The position numbers were made by a program, and so were the translations under genes. From positions 1 to 64,000 of the forward strand of contig CAIRHO010000021.1 in assembly GCA_903878415.1 (NCBI GenBank): a DNA stretch of 64,000 nt, written 5' to 3'. The stretch's first letter is position 1; each line of letters begins with the position of its first letter. This DNA comes from an uncultured Actinomycetes bacterium. Lineage in GTDB: Bacteria > Actinomycetota > Actinomycetes > Nanopelagicales > Nanopelagicaceae. Below the pieces are notes generated by a model. The model saw nothing but the letters and a program-made list of their open reading frames with translations. It was not told the origin of the DNA and did not search any database. This document shows positions 24,667 through 33,844 of this stretch, piece after piece.

Positions 24667-27030
24667 TTAAGGTTTAAGTAGCGTGAGTTTTGCGTTAACA
24701 CTTGTTAGCGCATAACGCACTTTATTTATTGTAATCCAAACCGCGTCGCTCTTTAGATTTAATTTAGCATTTGAAACTAAATGTGCGCTCTGATCTAGTT
24801 TAGAAATTTTACAGAGTCTTTCCTCACAACCAAAAAGTAGCTCTTTATCATCGATTGCAAGCGCACCAGTTGGGGTTCCATAAGAATCACTTGATGCGCT
24901 CACAACTGGATCAGAATTTGAAATTACCGCCCAATTTATTTTATTTGCGTGCGGAAGTGTTATTCCGGAAGCGGAGTACCAACTTCCGAAAACGCGATTT
25001 CCGACTACTGAGATAGCTACGTTATATCCAGAGACTGCTACAGCACCACCCGCTGCGGCAACAGTTTGAAAGACCCAATCTTCCGGATAGATAGTGCTTC
25101 GAGTCGCTAGGCGCACTTCGCCTTGGGTTGCTTCACTATTTTGATTAACCGTCAAAATAGAATCGTAAAAAACGTAAACTTTCTTAGCTACTACCGCAGC
25201 TTGTAAGTGGAAACCGACATCTCCGGTAGATCGACCATCTGTTGCGCGGTCGCCATCAATCAATTCATAAATCCAAGTATCAGCGCTCCGTACTGCACCA
25301 AGAAGTACACCTTGGCTCTCATCTCGGTAGAAAACTTGTAGCCCTGATGGCGTTACGGCGCAAGCATTTGTGACGCTAACATCGCTAGCGGTACGAACTC
25401 GAATCTTTTCACTATAATTTTGGATAGTTGGTGCATCGCCATCTACAACTTCATATTTCCAAGTTTTACCATTGAACTCTGCGTATCGGAGATCTTTATT
25501 GACTAAATCCGGATAAAATAGATTAAGCGTTTGTTTAGTTCCAGTTCCAGTAACACAGAGCGAAATATCTCCAGCAACATTGTTGGTAGTTTTTCCATTA
25601 AGCGTTCCGTTTCCATCAACAGTAGTTAAAACCCAAGCTTTACCGTTAAAGGTTGCAACTTTCACATCGCCGTTCTTAGAATCGGCATAAGCAATTATTG
25701 GCTGACTTTTATAGATATTTGTCGAAATGTATTTGCCATCAGCAATTCCATCGATCACGGTGGTTCTCCAGCCAGCTTCCGGAGAGATTGCATTGCTTGG
25801 TTCGGTCGGAGATTGTCCTAGTTGATTACGTGCCACTACTTTAAATGAATAAGTACTCCCGTTTTTTAAACCAGTTATTAACGCCGGACTATCGGTGACT
25901 TCTGCGCTCTGCCCGCCAAATGAAGCTGTTACTAGGTAAGAAGTTACTTGAGCAGCGCGATAATTTGCTGGTGGATCAAAAGTAATGATTGCGGATTTAT
26001 CACCAATAATTGCTTTAACGTTACGTGGTGCTTCTGGAAGCCCAACAGGAATTCCAGCACCGGGTTTAGTTCGCATATCGTCAAGCATGCCTAGCGTGAT
26101 TGGGCCCGGTGATCTAAATACTTCACCAGCATCTAAATTTGGTGTCATTGCGGCATCGGTTGCGCTCTGTGAAAAAGTTTTCTCATCGAGATGACTTACC
26201 GAAGATCCACCTTCATATGTTGCCGGGGTATAAAGCAGCGGCTTAATTCCGTTATTAGCGGCTACGCCGATTGCACCTGCCCAATAAAGTGGAGCGGTCA
26301 ATGAGCCACCTAATTCAAGCGAAGGTGACGATAAATCCATTAACCGTCGGCCATCAGCTAATTGGGCAAATGCATCAAAGGGTGTTGGGTCTTCAATGCT
26401 TCCGTATCCGAAGAATGGGTCGTAGGAAGCTAACGTTAAGAATCCAAGTCCATGCGCAATTTCATGCATGACAACGGATTCTAAATCGTAAGTTCGTGGC
26501 GATGGTTTACCGTCAGTTCCGGTATAAAAAGGGGAACGGGAATTAATTGTCATTATGATATCTGGACGTGCTGGATCTAAATCTTTACCGGCAAGTGCGT
26601 TAGCCAATGCGGTTGCATAATTTAAATCCCGTGCTGGCGCACCGATAAAATTCTTATAAAAGAAATCTGGTCGAGTCGAACCTAAGACCAAAGATGCTTG
26701 TCTTCCCCAGGTTGCATTAATACGTATCGGAACCGATGATTGAAATAGGTCTGACCAAATATCAACCGCTGCTTGAAATGCTACTTTTGCGTCGTCCGGA
26801 AAACCGTTATATGTAACAATGAATTTACTTTTGGTTTCTAAATTCGCGCTCTTAGGCACTTCACTAGCTTTTACATCTGCGGCGGCAGAATTCTTTGTCG
26901 TTTCGCCAGATGCATAAGTGTGGAACCAGACGGTAGAAGGTGTTCGAGTAAATCCAAGCGCCTCCGCTTGCGGCACGCTTAAAATCGATAGCGCTAAAGC
27001 AGATGTGATCAGGAAAATTTTGCCGCGCAT
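24667..27030 (-). CDS. Secreted metalloprotease-like protein with FN3 and propeller-like repeats
   Basis: A 787-residue exported protein. Signal peptide at about 1-24 (A-E-A cleavage); a metzincin-like domain with H-E-I-A-H-G-L-G at 189-196; a fibronectin type III domain near 333-420; then at least four repeats of about 55-65 residues ending in W-x-x-x-x-V/I-D-G (for example F-N-G-K-A-W-V-L-T-T-V-D-G) that look like beta-propeller blades. The eleventh position of the HExxHxxGxxH motif is Thr, so the usual third zinc ligand is missing or lies elsewhere. It probably acts outside the cell on protein or surface polymers, but the substrate is unknown. There is no cell-wall sorting motif. Confidence 0.75.
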   Translation of the reverse strand: MRGKIFLITSALALSILSVPQAEALGFTRTPSTVWFHTYASGETTKNSAAADVKASEVPKSANLETKSKFIVTYNGFPDDAKVAFQAAVDIWSDLFQSSVPIRINATWGRQASLVLGSTRPDFFYKNFIGAPARDLNYATALANALAGKDLDPARPDIIMTINSRSPFYTGTDGKPSPRTYDLESVVMHEIAHGLGFLTLASYDPFFGYGSIEDPTPFDAFAQLADGRRLMDLSSPSLELGGSLTAPLYWAGAIGVAANNGIKPLLYTPATYEGGSSVSHLDEKTFSQSATDAAMTPNLDAGEVFRSPGPITLGMLDDMRTKPGAGIPVGLPEAPRNVKAIIGDKSAIITFDPPANYRAAQVTSYLVTASFGGQSAEVTDSPALITGLKNGSTYSFKVVARNQLGQSPTEPSNAISPEAGWRTTVIDGIADGKYISTNIYKSQPIIAYADSKNGDVKVATFNGKAWVLTTVDGNGTLNGKTTNNVAGDISLCVTGTGTKQTLNLFYPDLVNKDLRYAEFNGKTWKYEVVDGDAPTIQNYSEKIRVRTASDVSVTNACAVTPSGLQVFYRDESQGVLLGAVRSADTWIYELIDGDRATDGRSTGDVGFHLQAAVVAKKVYVFYDSILTVNQNSEATQGEVRLATRSTIYPEDWVFQTVAAAGGAVAVSGYNVAISVVGNRVFGSWYSASGITLPHANKINWAVISNSDPVVSASSDSYGTPTGALAIDDKELLFGCEERLCKISKLDQSAHLVSNAKLNLKSDAVWITINKVRYALTSVNAKLTLLKP

Positions 27031-27038
27031 AGCGGGAG

Positions 27039-27044
27039 ACGCTA
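27039..27044 (-). promoter_or_regulatory. Candidate -10 for the metalloprotease-like gene
   Basis: TAGCGT on the minus strand lies 8 nt before the ATG; no Shine-Dalgarno. The 123-nt divergent gap to the glutaredoxin-like gene otherwise contains only that gene's GGGGTGGAG ribosome site and a possible TAAATT box near 27120. Confidence 0.35.
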
Positions 27045-27153
27045 TCAGGCTGAGAAGATTGGGTCATGTTCAGGTATGCGGGAAATCTAAAACTATCAGC
27101 AACAATTCAGTATCTACCCGCTAAATTCTCGCAGGAAAGAAGCGGGGTGGAGA

Positions 27154-27405
27154 ATGATTGAAGTCTTGATTTATTCCCGTATCGGATGCCATCTCTGCGA
27201 TGTTGCCGAGGCAAAACTATTGGAGTTGAAGGGCGATCTAGGTTTTAACTTTGAGAAGCGTTTAATCGATGGTGATCTAGAGCTAGAAGGAGAATACGGC
27301 GAAAAAGTTCCCGTAATTTTAATAAATGGGAACCCACATGATTATTGGCGAGTTGACCCAGAACGATTTACTAAAGCAATTTTAGAAATTAAAGCTTCCC
27401 AGTAA
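27154..27405 (+). CDS. Glutaredoxin-like protein (DUF836 type)
   Basis: An 83-residue thioredoxin-fold protein with a C-H-L-C redox pair (Cys12, Cys15) after the first strand and the cis-Pro segment V-P-V-I-L-I near 53-58. Such small proteins act as thiol-disulfide carriers; a mycobacterial relative lies in the same general neighbourhood. The ATG has a strong GGGGTGGAG ribosome site. Its last 17 nt overlap the convergent XPB helicase gene. Confidence 0.82.
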   Translation: MIEVLIYSRIGCHLCDVAEAKLLELKGDLGFNFEKRLIDGDLELEGEYGEKVPVILINGNPHDYWRVDPERFTKAILEIKASQ

Positions 27406-29038
27406 AAACATCATCGGCATCGATGATTCGATATGAATATCCTTGTTCGGCTAAGAAACGTTGTCGATTTTGTGCAAAGTCTTGATCAACAGTGTCACGA
27501 GCAACTAGTGAATAGAATCGAGCTCCGCGACCATCCGCTTTTGGACGAAGGATCCGGCCAAGACGTTGCGCTTCTTCTTGGCGCGAACCGAAAGTTCCTG
27601 AAATCTGAATTGCGATCGAAGCTTCTGGTAAATCAATAGAAAAGTTCGCAACTTTAGATACAACTAAACACTTTATTTCGCCATTTCGGAATGCGTTATA
27701 AAGTATTTCGCGTTCCTTAACAGGTGTGTCACCTTTTATAATTGGCACTCCTAAGTCATTGGAAATTTCATCGATCTGGTCAATATATTGACCAATGATT
27801 AATACTTGATCGTTTTCATGAAATTTTGCTAAAGCCATCGCAACGCTCTTCTTTGTTGCTGTTGTTGCGCAGACGCGGTATCGGTTTTCCGTTTCAGCGG
27901 TCGCGTAATTTAATCTTTCGTGTTCGGTAAGAGTTACGCGAACTTCAACGCAATCTGCAGGCGCTATGTAACCTTGAGCTTCGATCTCTTTCCAAGGCAC
28001 GTCAAATCTTTTTGGGCCAATTAACGAAAATACTTCGCCTTCCATGCCATCTTCTCTTACGAGAGTTGCAGTTAAACCCAGGCGGCGACGAGATTGGATA
28101 TCAGCAGTAAACCGAAAAATTGGCGCAGGCAATAAGTGAACTTCGTCGTAAATGATCAAACCCCAGTCATGGCCATCAAAGAGGTCCAGATGGGCAAAAA
28201 CACCTTTTTTCTTCGTAGTCATTACTTGATATGTTGCAATTGTCACTGGGCGAATTTCTTTCTTCGCACCAGAGTATTCACCAATCTCATCTTCGTTTAG
28301 GTTTGTACGACGCAATAATTCATCGCGCCATTGGCGAGCAGCTACTGTATTTGTTACCAAAATTAATGTTGTGGCTTTTGCATGCGCCATTGCAGCTGCG
28401 CCAACAATTGTTTTGCCAGCACCGCAAGGTAAAACCACCACACCAGATCCACCGTGCCAAAATCCTTCGGCTGCAAGTTTTTGGTACTCGCGCATATTCC
28501 AACCATCTTCCAACAATGAAATTTCATGAGCTTGTCCATCTACATATCCGGCGAAATCTTCAGCCGGCCAACCTAATCGAAGTAGCGCTTGTTTCAAATG
28601 TCCGCGTTGACTTGGATGCACCGCAATAGTTTCGTTATCGATTCTTGCACCAAGTAGCGGCGCAACCTTCTTCCCACGTACAACTTCTTGCAAAACTGCT
28701 GGATCTGTAGAAATTAAAATTAACCCGTGGATCGGGTCTGATTCCAATCTAAGTCTTCCGTAACGACCCATAGTTTCCGCAACATCTAGCAAGAGTGCAT
28801 GTGGGATTGCAAACCGTGAATACTTAATCAAAACATCGATAACTTTCTCAGCATCATGTCCAGCTGCACGAGCATTCCAAAGTCCTAATGAAGTTAAGCG
28901 ATAAGTATGAATATGTTCTGGTGATTTTTCTAATTCAGCAAACGGTGCAATCGCGCGGCGGCATTCGGTCGAAAGCGGGTGATCAATATCTAGAAGTAGA
29001 GTCTTATCACTTTGAACAATTAACGGCCCATCGCTCAT
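27389..29038 (-). CDS. XPB/Rad25-type DNA helicase
   Basis: Bacterial homologue of the eukaryotic nucleotide-excision-repair helicase XPB, a 3'-5' SF2 helicase. Product of 549 residues: an N-terminal XPB-type domain (about 1-180), helicase motif I with G-A-G-K-T near 208, motif II D-E-V-H, a helicase C domain and motif VI Q-R-L-G-R-I-L-R-P. All motor motifs are intact. It is the last gene of a minus-strand operon: XPB-associated protein, M20 peptidase, XPB, each overlapping the next by 4 nt. Its role in bacteria beyond in-vitro unwinding is poorly defined. Confidence 0.93.
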   Translation of the reverse strand: MSDGPLIVQSDKTLLLDIDHPLSTECRRAIAPFAELEKSPEHIHTYRLTSLGLWNARAAGHDAEKVIDVLIKYSRFAIPHALLLDVAETMGRYGRLRLESDPIHGLILISTDPAVLQEVVRGKKVAPLLGARIDNETIAVHPSQRGHLKQALLRLGWPAEDFAGYVDGQAHEISLLEDGWNMREYQKLAAEGFWHGGSGVVVLPCGAGKTIVGAAAMAHAKATTLILVTNTVAARQWRDELLRRTNLNEDEIGEYSGAKKEIRPVTIATYQVMTTKKKGVFAHLDLFDGHDWGLIIYDEVHLLPAPIFRFTADIQSRRRLGLTATLVREDGMEGEVFSLIGPKRFDVPWKEIEAQGYIAPADCVEVRVTLTEHERLNYATAETENRYRVCATTATKKSVAMALAKFHENDQVLIIGQYIDQIDEISNDLGVPIIKGDTPVKEREILYNAFRNGEIKCLVVSKVANFSIDLPEASIAIQISGTFGSRQEEAQRLGRILRPKADGRGARFYSLVARDTVDQDFAQNRQRFLAEQGYSYRIIDADDVFTGKL

Positions 29039-30129
29039 TTAATTAAATCCTTAATAAATTCGTGAATCAAATTGGCACGTTCAGTCATTGCTGAAATTTG
29101 AACCCATTCAGATAACGCATGAGCACCAGATCCAACTGCTCCAAGTCCATCCAGGGTAGGCGCACCAGCAGCGGCAGCAAAGTTTCCATCGCTAGCTCCA
29201 CCGACTTGGGCAGAACCAACGGGTGCAAATCCATTTGTTGCAGCAACTTTTTCTAAGCGTTCATATAGCGCAGTTGTCGCAGAAAGCTCTAGAGGTGGAC
29301 GATTAATTCCGCCCTGAATTTCGATTCGGCATTCTGGGTTTGTTGGAGTTAAATTTCTTATTGCAGCATCTACCCGTTCTAGTTCGATCATCTTGAATGA
29401 GCGAGCGTCAATATCTAAAGTGGCTAGCGCTGGAACGGTATTTGTAGTTGTTCCAGAAGCCATTGAAGTTGGGACAACTGTTGTGCCGTTATTTAAATCT
29501 TGAAGTGCGACGACTTTCTTTACAATTTCAGCAACTTCAACGGTTGCGTTTATTCCTTTTTCAGGTTCTAGTCCGGCATGTGATGCACGTCCATGCACGA
29601 TGATCTTGTACATCGATGTACCTTTTCGGCCAGTTTTAACTTTTCCATCAATTGCAGATTCAAATACCAGAACTGCTTCTGCGCTCTTGGCAATTCGCTC
29701 AATTAATCCGCGAGATGTAGCGCTTCCAGTCTCTTCGTCGGAAGTTGCGACTATTGCAATCTTTTCGCGAGGTAGGTCCTTCATCGCATAAAGCGCTTGT
29801 AAGAAACCAGCTTTCATATCGTATGCACCGGGACCACGGGCAACATCGCCTTCCACTTTCCATACTGGTTGGAAAGATCCATGTGGCCAAACAGTATCCA
29901 AATGGCAGAGCAAAATTATTTTTGGATTCTTTGCACCAAACCAAAATACTGGTCGCCCATTTTCAGTAATAATTTCGCCAGATTCACCGTGCAATTTCTT
30001 AGTTATCTCATTTGCAACTTCCATAACTTTGTTGCAAGCCGCTAAATCTTCAGTTGGAGATTGCGTTTCAACTAATAATTTGAGGTCGTCTAGAATCATG
30101 GCGCTAAGTCTGCCGTAATCGGTGCTCAT
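29035..30129 (-). CDS. M20-family metallopeptidase (glutamate carboxypeptidase-like)
   Basis: A 364-residue cytoplasmic zinc peptidase of the M20A / carboxypeptidase G2 type. Metal ligands are visible in C-H-L-D-T-V-W, in G-A-Y-D-M-K-A-G, in D-E-E-T-G-S (catalytic and metal Glu) and in the final G-x-G-A-H-A. A dimerisation domain is inserted in the middle. It would cleave a C-terminal Glu-type residue or deacylate an amino acid; the exact substrate is unknown. It is unusually placed: ATGA overlaps on both sides tie it between the XPB-associated gene and the XPB gene. Confidence 0.88.
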   Translation of the reverse strand: MSTDYGRLSAMILDDLKLLVETQSPTEDLAACNKVMEVANEITKKLHGESGEIITENGRPVFWFGAKNPKIILLCHLDTVWPHGSFQPVWKVEGDVARGPGAYDMKAGFLQALYAMKDLPREKIAIVATSDEETGSATSRGLIERIAKSAEAVLVFESAIDGKVKTGRKGTSMYKIIVHGRASHAGLEPEKGINATVEVAEIVKKVVALQDLNNGTTVVPTSMASGTTTNTVPALATLDIDARSFKMIELERVDAAIRNLTPTNPECRIEIQGGINRPPLELSATTALYERLEKVAATNGFAPVGSAQVGGASDGNFAAAAGAPTLDGLGAVGSGAHALSEWVQISAMTERANLIHEFIKDLIK

Positions 30130-32333
30130 GCGGGAGTTACCCCTGTTATACGCGGAATTCGGAAGTGTTGGACTTCACCAGAGCCATGATCACGAGCTAC
30201 CAAAGTTCCCAGCGAAATCGAGATCGGATCAATGATTCTTTGAGAAACACCGCCATTTGTATCGGCGTATCCGATTATTAAGGAAACTTCTTCACCAATA
30301 TATTTATTTAACATATCCATCGTTTCATTTGCAGTACTTCTAGGTACTTCTGCGCCACGTTGCGGTTGTCGCGTAGATGCTTTTTCGCCTGCGCGTAAAG
30401 CGCGAACTGCAGAATTTAATATTGTTTGTGAAGGTTCGACAGCTTCACCAATTATTCGTGGTGGCTTAGGGCGAGATTTAGCGCGGGTTTGTCCAGCTGC
30501 AGTTATTACCGAACCTGTGTTGCTCTCTCCGGCAGGGAAATACCCGGCGCTACGGAGCTCTTCGATTGTTTCTCGTGATTCGGTATCAGAAACAATTACT
30601 TGTGGTGCAATCTGACGTAACCGCAGATGTTCCAACCTTTTGTCACCAAGTATTTGATTGATTGTCGCTTCATCTTCACACCTTAAATAAGTATTTGCGT
30701 ACCCAACTTTAAGCCTGCCGTGTTTACGAGCAACATCAGTAATTAGATACTCAAGTGGTTGTGGCATCGGTGTCTTTGAAGTTTTCGTTAAGAAAGTGCG
30801 AATTTCATCACCAGAGTGGCCATGATCTAAACCACGTCTAATAGAACTTTCACTAAAACGATAAACCGTTGCGCCACCACGACTTTCAATATCGGCAAAA
30901 GTGGATAAGTGACGTGAAATTTCAATTGTTAACGGTCCTGGAGCAATTGCGGTGTTATCGGCTTGAATTAAAATGTGATCAACGGGTTTGGGTAACGCTT
31001 CATTAATTTTTATGGAATCTGCATCTTCAATAAATCTATTTCCAAATGACGAGAGCGCGCCTTGGCCAGTAATTCCAAGCCACTCGGCTTCACGTAAAGT
31101 CCATTCAACTAAATCAGCATGCAGAGTTCCACCGCGGCGGTTTGGGTAAACCCATTGGATAAAGGATTGTGCGCTCTCAAGCGACGGCGCAAGTTCAGTT
31201 TTCTCAATCAACATCTTCAAAATATGGCTACGGATAGTGGCTGCGTTTGCGCGGTCTAATTCTGCACCAAGAGTATTTACATTCTTCGAATCAGCTTTGC
31301 CAACTAATCCAGCAACTCTTGAAGTTAGGGACCAAAGATTTGCAATCTCAACCCATTGCTCTTCTGGAGTTCTTAATTGCCACATATCAAATGCGCTAGT
31401 TGGCAAAACTCGACCATCTGGGTCTGCAACTACTAATCCAGATAAGTAACAAAGCTCAGCAACAAATGCTGCACAATTTTCAGTTACACCTAAATGTTCT
31501 GCTGCTTTTCTTAAGTCCCTTATTCCTAACCCGCCTGCTTGCAAAGTTGAAGGTGTTTCTTCTGCCCAAAAATTCATCAACTCATTACACCAACGTAAAA
31601 TATTACTTATTCCCGCAATCGCCGCGCGATCAATTTCACTCTGCTTCCGTTTTTCACCAGCTAATTCCGGGGCGTTGATTGAAATATTCTTATGTACTTT
31701 TCCATTACGTAAGAAAAGGCCAACTTCGCGAGGCATCGCGACAGTTGTTTGATCCATTGGAATTAGAAAATGATGTTCGATTAACCAAGCAACTGCAGTG
31801 CCTTTTTTTCGAACATCACCAACTTGACCACGTGGTGGTCCCCAAGTTAACCGTTGCAGAATTTCATGCGCTGCTTTTGGAGCGTCATCTAAATCTTTGA
31901 ATTTAACTTTTGCCGGTCCAACCGGACCAAGGCCGGCGGGTTGAGTTCCAATCATGTCGCGAAGTGCACGAGGTGCACGCAAATCTTCACCATCTCTATA
32001 TAAGAGTGCGCGATCTACAAGTTCATTAATTATTGGCGCAGCAGCTTTATCAGTAGCCGCAATAATGGACTTAATCGATAATGGTTCTTCTAACGCAACA
32101 CAGGCCTCTAATACTTCAAATTGCCATTGATTTAACGATTCGATTGCCCTTACTAAACTCGGACCAGATGTTGCCCGAATCGAGAGCGCAGTCATATCGG
32201 AGGGAACTGGAGCGATTAAGTCAGCCCGCAATTTGAAAAGGGTTTGTAGCGCTTCATCGCTTCTGGCGCGCAATTCATCAGCAAACGACGGCGCAGATCG
32301 CATGATGGAACGGACTACTTTTAAATCAGACAT
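30126..32333 (-). CDS. Helicase-associated XPB/Ssl2 N-terminal-domain protein
   Basis: A 735-residue protein of the actinobacterial family found next to bacterial XPB, described by a helicase-associated C-terminal domain. It carries no Walker motifs that I can find. The N-terminal half is helical and winged-helix-like; the segment around 430-560 (D-H-I-L-I-Q-A-D-N-T-A-I followed by the I-S-R-H-L-S-T-F region) resembles the XPB N-terminal damage-recognition domain. A basic linker precedes a small C-terminal beta domain. It is the first gene of the operon with the M20 peptidase and XPB, and probably helps XPB bind DNA or a partner. This role is inferred from constant linkage. Confidence 0.82.
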   Translation of the reverse strand: MSDLKVVRSIMRSAPSFADELRARSDEALQTLFKLRADLIAPVPSDMTALSIRATSGPSLVRAIESLNQWQFEVLEACVALEEPLSIKSIIAATDKAAAPIINELVDRALLYRDGEDLRAPRALRDMIGTQPAGLGPVGPAKVKFKDLDDAPKAAHEILQRLTWGPPRGQVGDVRKKGTAVAWLIEHHFLIPMDQTTVAMPREVGLFLRNGKVHKNISINAPELAGEKRKQSEIDRAAIAGISNILRWCNELMNFWAEETPSTLQAGGLGIRDLRKAAEHLGVTENCAAFVAELCYLSGLVVADPDGRVLPTSAFDMWQLRTPEEQWVEIANLWSLTSRVAGLVGKADSKNVNTLGAELDRANAATIRSHILKMLIEKTELAPSLESAQSFIQWVYPNRRGGTLHADLVEWTLREAEWLGITGQGALSSFGNRFIEDADSIKINEALPKPVDHILIQADNTAIAPGPLTIEISRHLSTFADIESRGGATVYRFSESSIRRGLDHGHSGDEIRTFLTKTSKTPMPQPLEYLITDVARKHGRLKVGYANTYLRCEDEATINQILGDKRLEHLRLRQIAPQVIVSDTESRETIEELRSAGYFPAGESNTGSVITAAGQTRAKSRPKPPRIIGEAVEPSQTILNSAVRALRAGEKASTRQPQRGAEVPRSTANETMDMLNKYIGEEVSLIIGYADTNGGVSQRIIDPISISLGTLVARDHGSGEVQHFRIPRITGVTPA

Positions 32334-32342
32334 AACTGGCTT

Positions 32343-32348
32343 ACATTA
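32343..32348 (-). promoter_or_regulatory. Possible -10 of the XPB operon
   Basis: TAATGT on the minus strand lies 9 nt before the ATG of the XPB-associated gene, without a ribosome site. The spacing is at the upper limit for a leaderless start. The 59-nt gap to the HAD gene would also allow read-through. Confidence 0.3.
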
Positions 32349-32392
32349 CCGAAGAAGTATCGATTCTGCCTATTCGAGAATTTACTGAGCGC

Positions 32393-33154
32393 TTATCGGA
32401 GCCTTGGCTTAATAAAAGCAAAGAGTCCAGCAATGCGACTTATTACTGGCCCGATAAAACGGTTCACCCAACGAAGCCTACGGAAATCATGAACTGGCCA
32501 TCCATTCGCGAATGCAATAATTCTAAGTTTGGCATCTGGATTTATTGCGCAAGGATTTCCGACCGCGTTTAGTAACGGCAGATCATGATGGCTATCTGAA
32601 TATGCAAAGCAATTCTTAAGATCAAAACTTTTTTCAACGGCGAGTGATTTTATTGCGCTAGCTTTCTCGCGTCCGTGTAATAAATTACCAACTAATTGTC
32701 CAGTGTACTTTCCATCCTTTACTTCAGCCTTAGTGCCGAGAGCTCCGGTCAAACCTAATTTCTCAGCAATCAAATTTGCCATATCTTCCGGCGCTGCCGT
32801 TACCAACCAAACTTCTTCGCCATTTTTTAAATGTTCATTGGCAATATCGATTGTTCCTTGCCAAATTGCTGGTGATACAAACTCGTCATAAATTTCGCTA
32901 CCGGTTGCCTTAATCTCAGATACTTTATGGCCGCCAATGAAATCTGTTGCAGCTTTCTGAAATTTCGCAATCTCTTCTGGCTTTTCGGTTCCGGTCATTC
33001 GATATCTTAAATTTGCAAGCACGAAAGCGCCGATATCTTTTTTGGAGAAAAAACCTCTTTGATACATGCCACGGCCAAGAAAGAAGATAGTTGAGCCTTT
33101 AATGAGGGTGTTATCAACATCAAAGAAGGCAACCTTTTTCTCAATGATTGCCAT
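32393..33154 (-). CDS. HAD-IB family phosphatase (SerB-like)
   Basis: A 253-residue HAD hydrolase. Motif I is F-D-V-D-N-T-L near 10-17 with both aspartates, motif II Ser/Thr in V-T-A-A-P, motif III a Lys in the centre, and motif IV S-D-S-H-H-D-L-P-L with the metal-binding Asp. HAD-IB members include phosphoserine phosphatases and lyso-lipid phosphatases; the C-terminal basic stretch suggests membrane contact. The exact substrate cannot be told. In mycobacteria a SerB1-like gene lies in the same general area. It diverges from the histidine phosphatase gene. Confidence 0.85.
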   Translation of the reverse strand: MAIIEKKVAFFDVDNTLIKGSTIFFLGRGMYQRGFFSKKDIGAFVLANLRYRMTGTEKPEEIAKFQKAATDFIGGHKVSEIKATGSEIYDEFVSPAIWQGTIDIANEHLKNGEEVWLVTAAPEDMANLIAEKLGLTGALGTKAEVKDGKYTGQLVGNLLHGREKASAIKSLAVEKSFDLKNCFAYSDSHHDLPLLNAVGNPCAINPDAKLRIIAFANGWPVHDFRRLRWVNRFIGPVISRIAGLFAFIKPRLR

Positions 33155-33160
33155 TTGCCT

Positions 33161-33166
33161 ACCTTA
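33161..33166 (-). promoter_or_regulatory. Candidate -10 of the HAD phosphatase gene
   Basis: TAAGGT on the minus strand, then 6 nt, then ATG. The AAGG/AGG within the box could double as a poor ribosome site, so a leaderless start is likely but not certain here. Confidence 0.45.
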
Positions 33167-33201
33167 CCGAATAGCGCGGAACTCTTCGCTAATTACTGCT
33201 T

Positions 33202-33207
33202 TATGCT
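33202..33207 (+). promoter_or_regulatory. Candidate -10 of the histidine phosphatase operon
   Basis: TATGCT followed by 6 nt and the ATG at 33214, with no Shine-Dalgarno. It would drive the whole phosphatase-resA-ccdA-resB-resC run as a leaderless mRNA. Confidence 0.5.
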
Positions 33208-33213
33208 TACCTC

Positions 33214-33843
33214 ATGGAGAGCTTCTCAACCGTTCATGTACTTCGTCATGGCGAAGTTGAAAATCCGGGAAAAATTCTTTATGGACGGCAACCAGGATGG
33301 CGATTATCTGATCGCGGAGTAGCAATGGCGGAAGCTGTTGCAAATTGGTCTAAAGATTTGAATATTGGTGCTCTACATGTCTCGCCGCTACAACGAGCAG
33401 AAGAAACAGCTGCTCCAATTGGGAAAGCCCACAATTTAAAAATTACAACTGATGATCGTTTGATAGAAGCATCGAATATTTTCGAAGGAAAACCATTCGG
33501 AGTTGGCGATGGCGTTTTGCGAAGACCCAGCGCTTGGCGACACTTATGGAATCCATGGCGCCCATCGTGGGGCGAGCCTTATGTTGAACAAGTTAATCGA
33601 ATGTTTGCGGCAATTTTTGCAGCGAATAAAGCGGCTGACGGCAAAGATGCAATTTGCGTATCGCATCAATTACCGATTTGGATTATGAGATCTGCCATCG
33701 AACATCGAAATTTCTTTCACGATCCTAGAAAGCGAGAATGCACGCTGGCTTCAGTAACTAGCGTTCACTTTGATAGTGATGGAATGATTACAGGCTTGAG
33801 TTATTGCGAACCGGCTGCACATTTACTTCCAAAAAAACCTTGA
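33214..33843 (+). CDS. Histidine phosphatase family protein
   Basis: A 209-residue phosphoglycerate-mutase-like phosphatase. The catalytic R-H-G-E motif sits at about 12-15, S-P-L-Q-R-A-E-E-T-A around 58-67 supplies the second phosphate-binding Arg, and a later V-S-H-Q-L contains the second catalytic His. Substrate unknown. In mycobacteria a homologue heads the same ResA-CcdA-ResB-CcsA cluster, as here, with 1 nt between genes, so a link to heme or cytochrome maturation has long been implied by position only. Confidence 0.87.
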   Translation: MESFSTVHVLRHGEVENPGKILYGRQPGWRLSDRGVAMAEAVANWSKDLNIGALHVSPLQRAEETAAPIGKAHNLKITTDDRLIEASNIFEGKPFGVGDGVLRRPSAWRHLWNPWRPSWGEPYVEQVNRMFAAIFAANKAADGKDAICVSHQLPIWIMRSAIEHRNFFHDPRKRECTLASVTSVHFDSDGMITGLSYCEPAAHLLPKKP

Positions 33844-33844
33844 T

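Noticed and set aside
28231-28629. 132-codon plus-strand frame opposite the XPB gene
   Set aside because: Leu/His/Gln-rich antisense shadow of intact helicase motifs.
30126-32333. The XPB-associated protein as an active helicase
   Set aside because: No Walker A or DExx motif was found; it is called an accessory protein.
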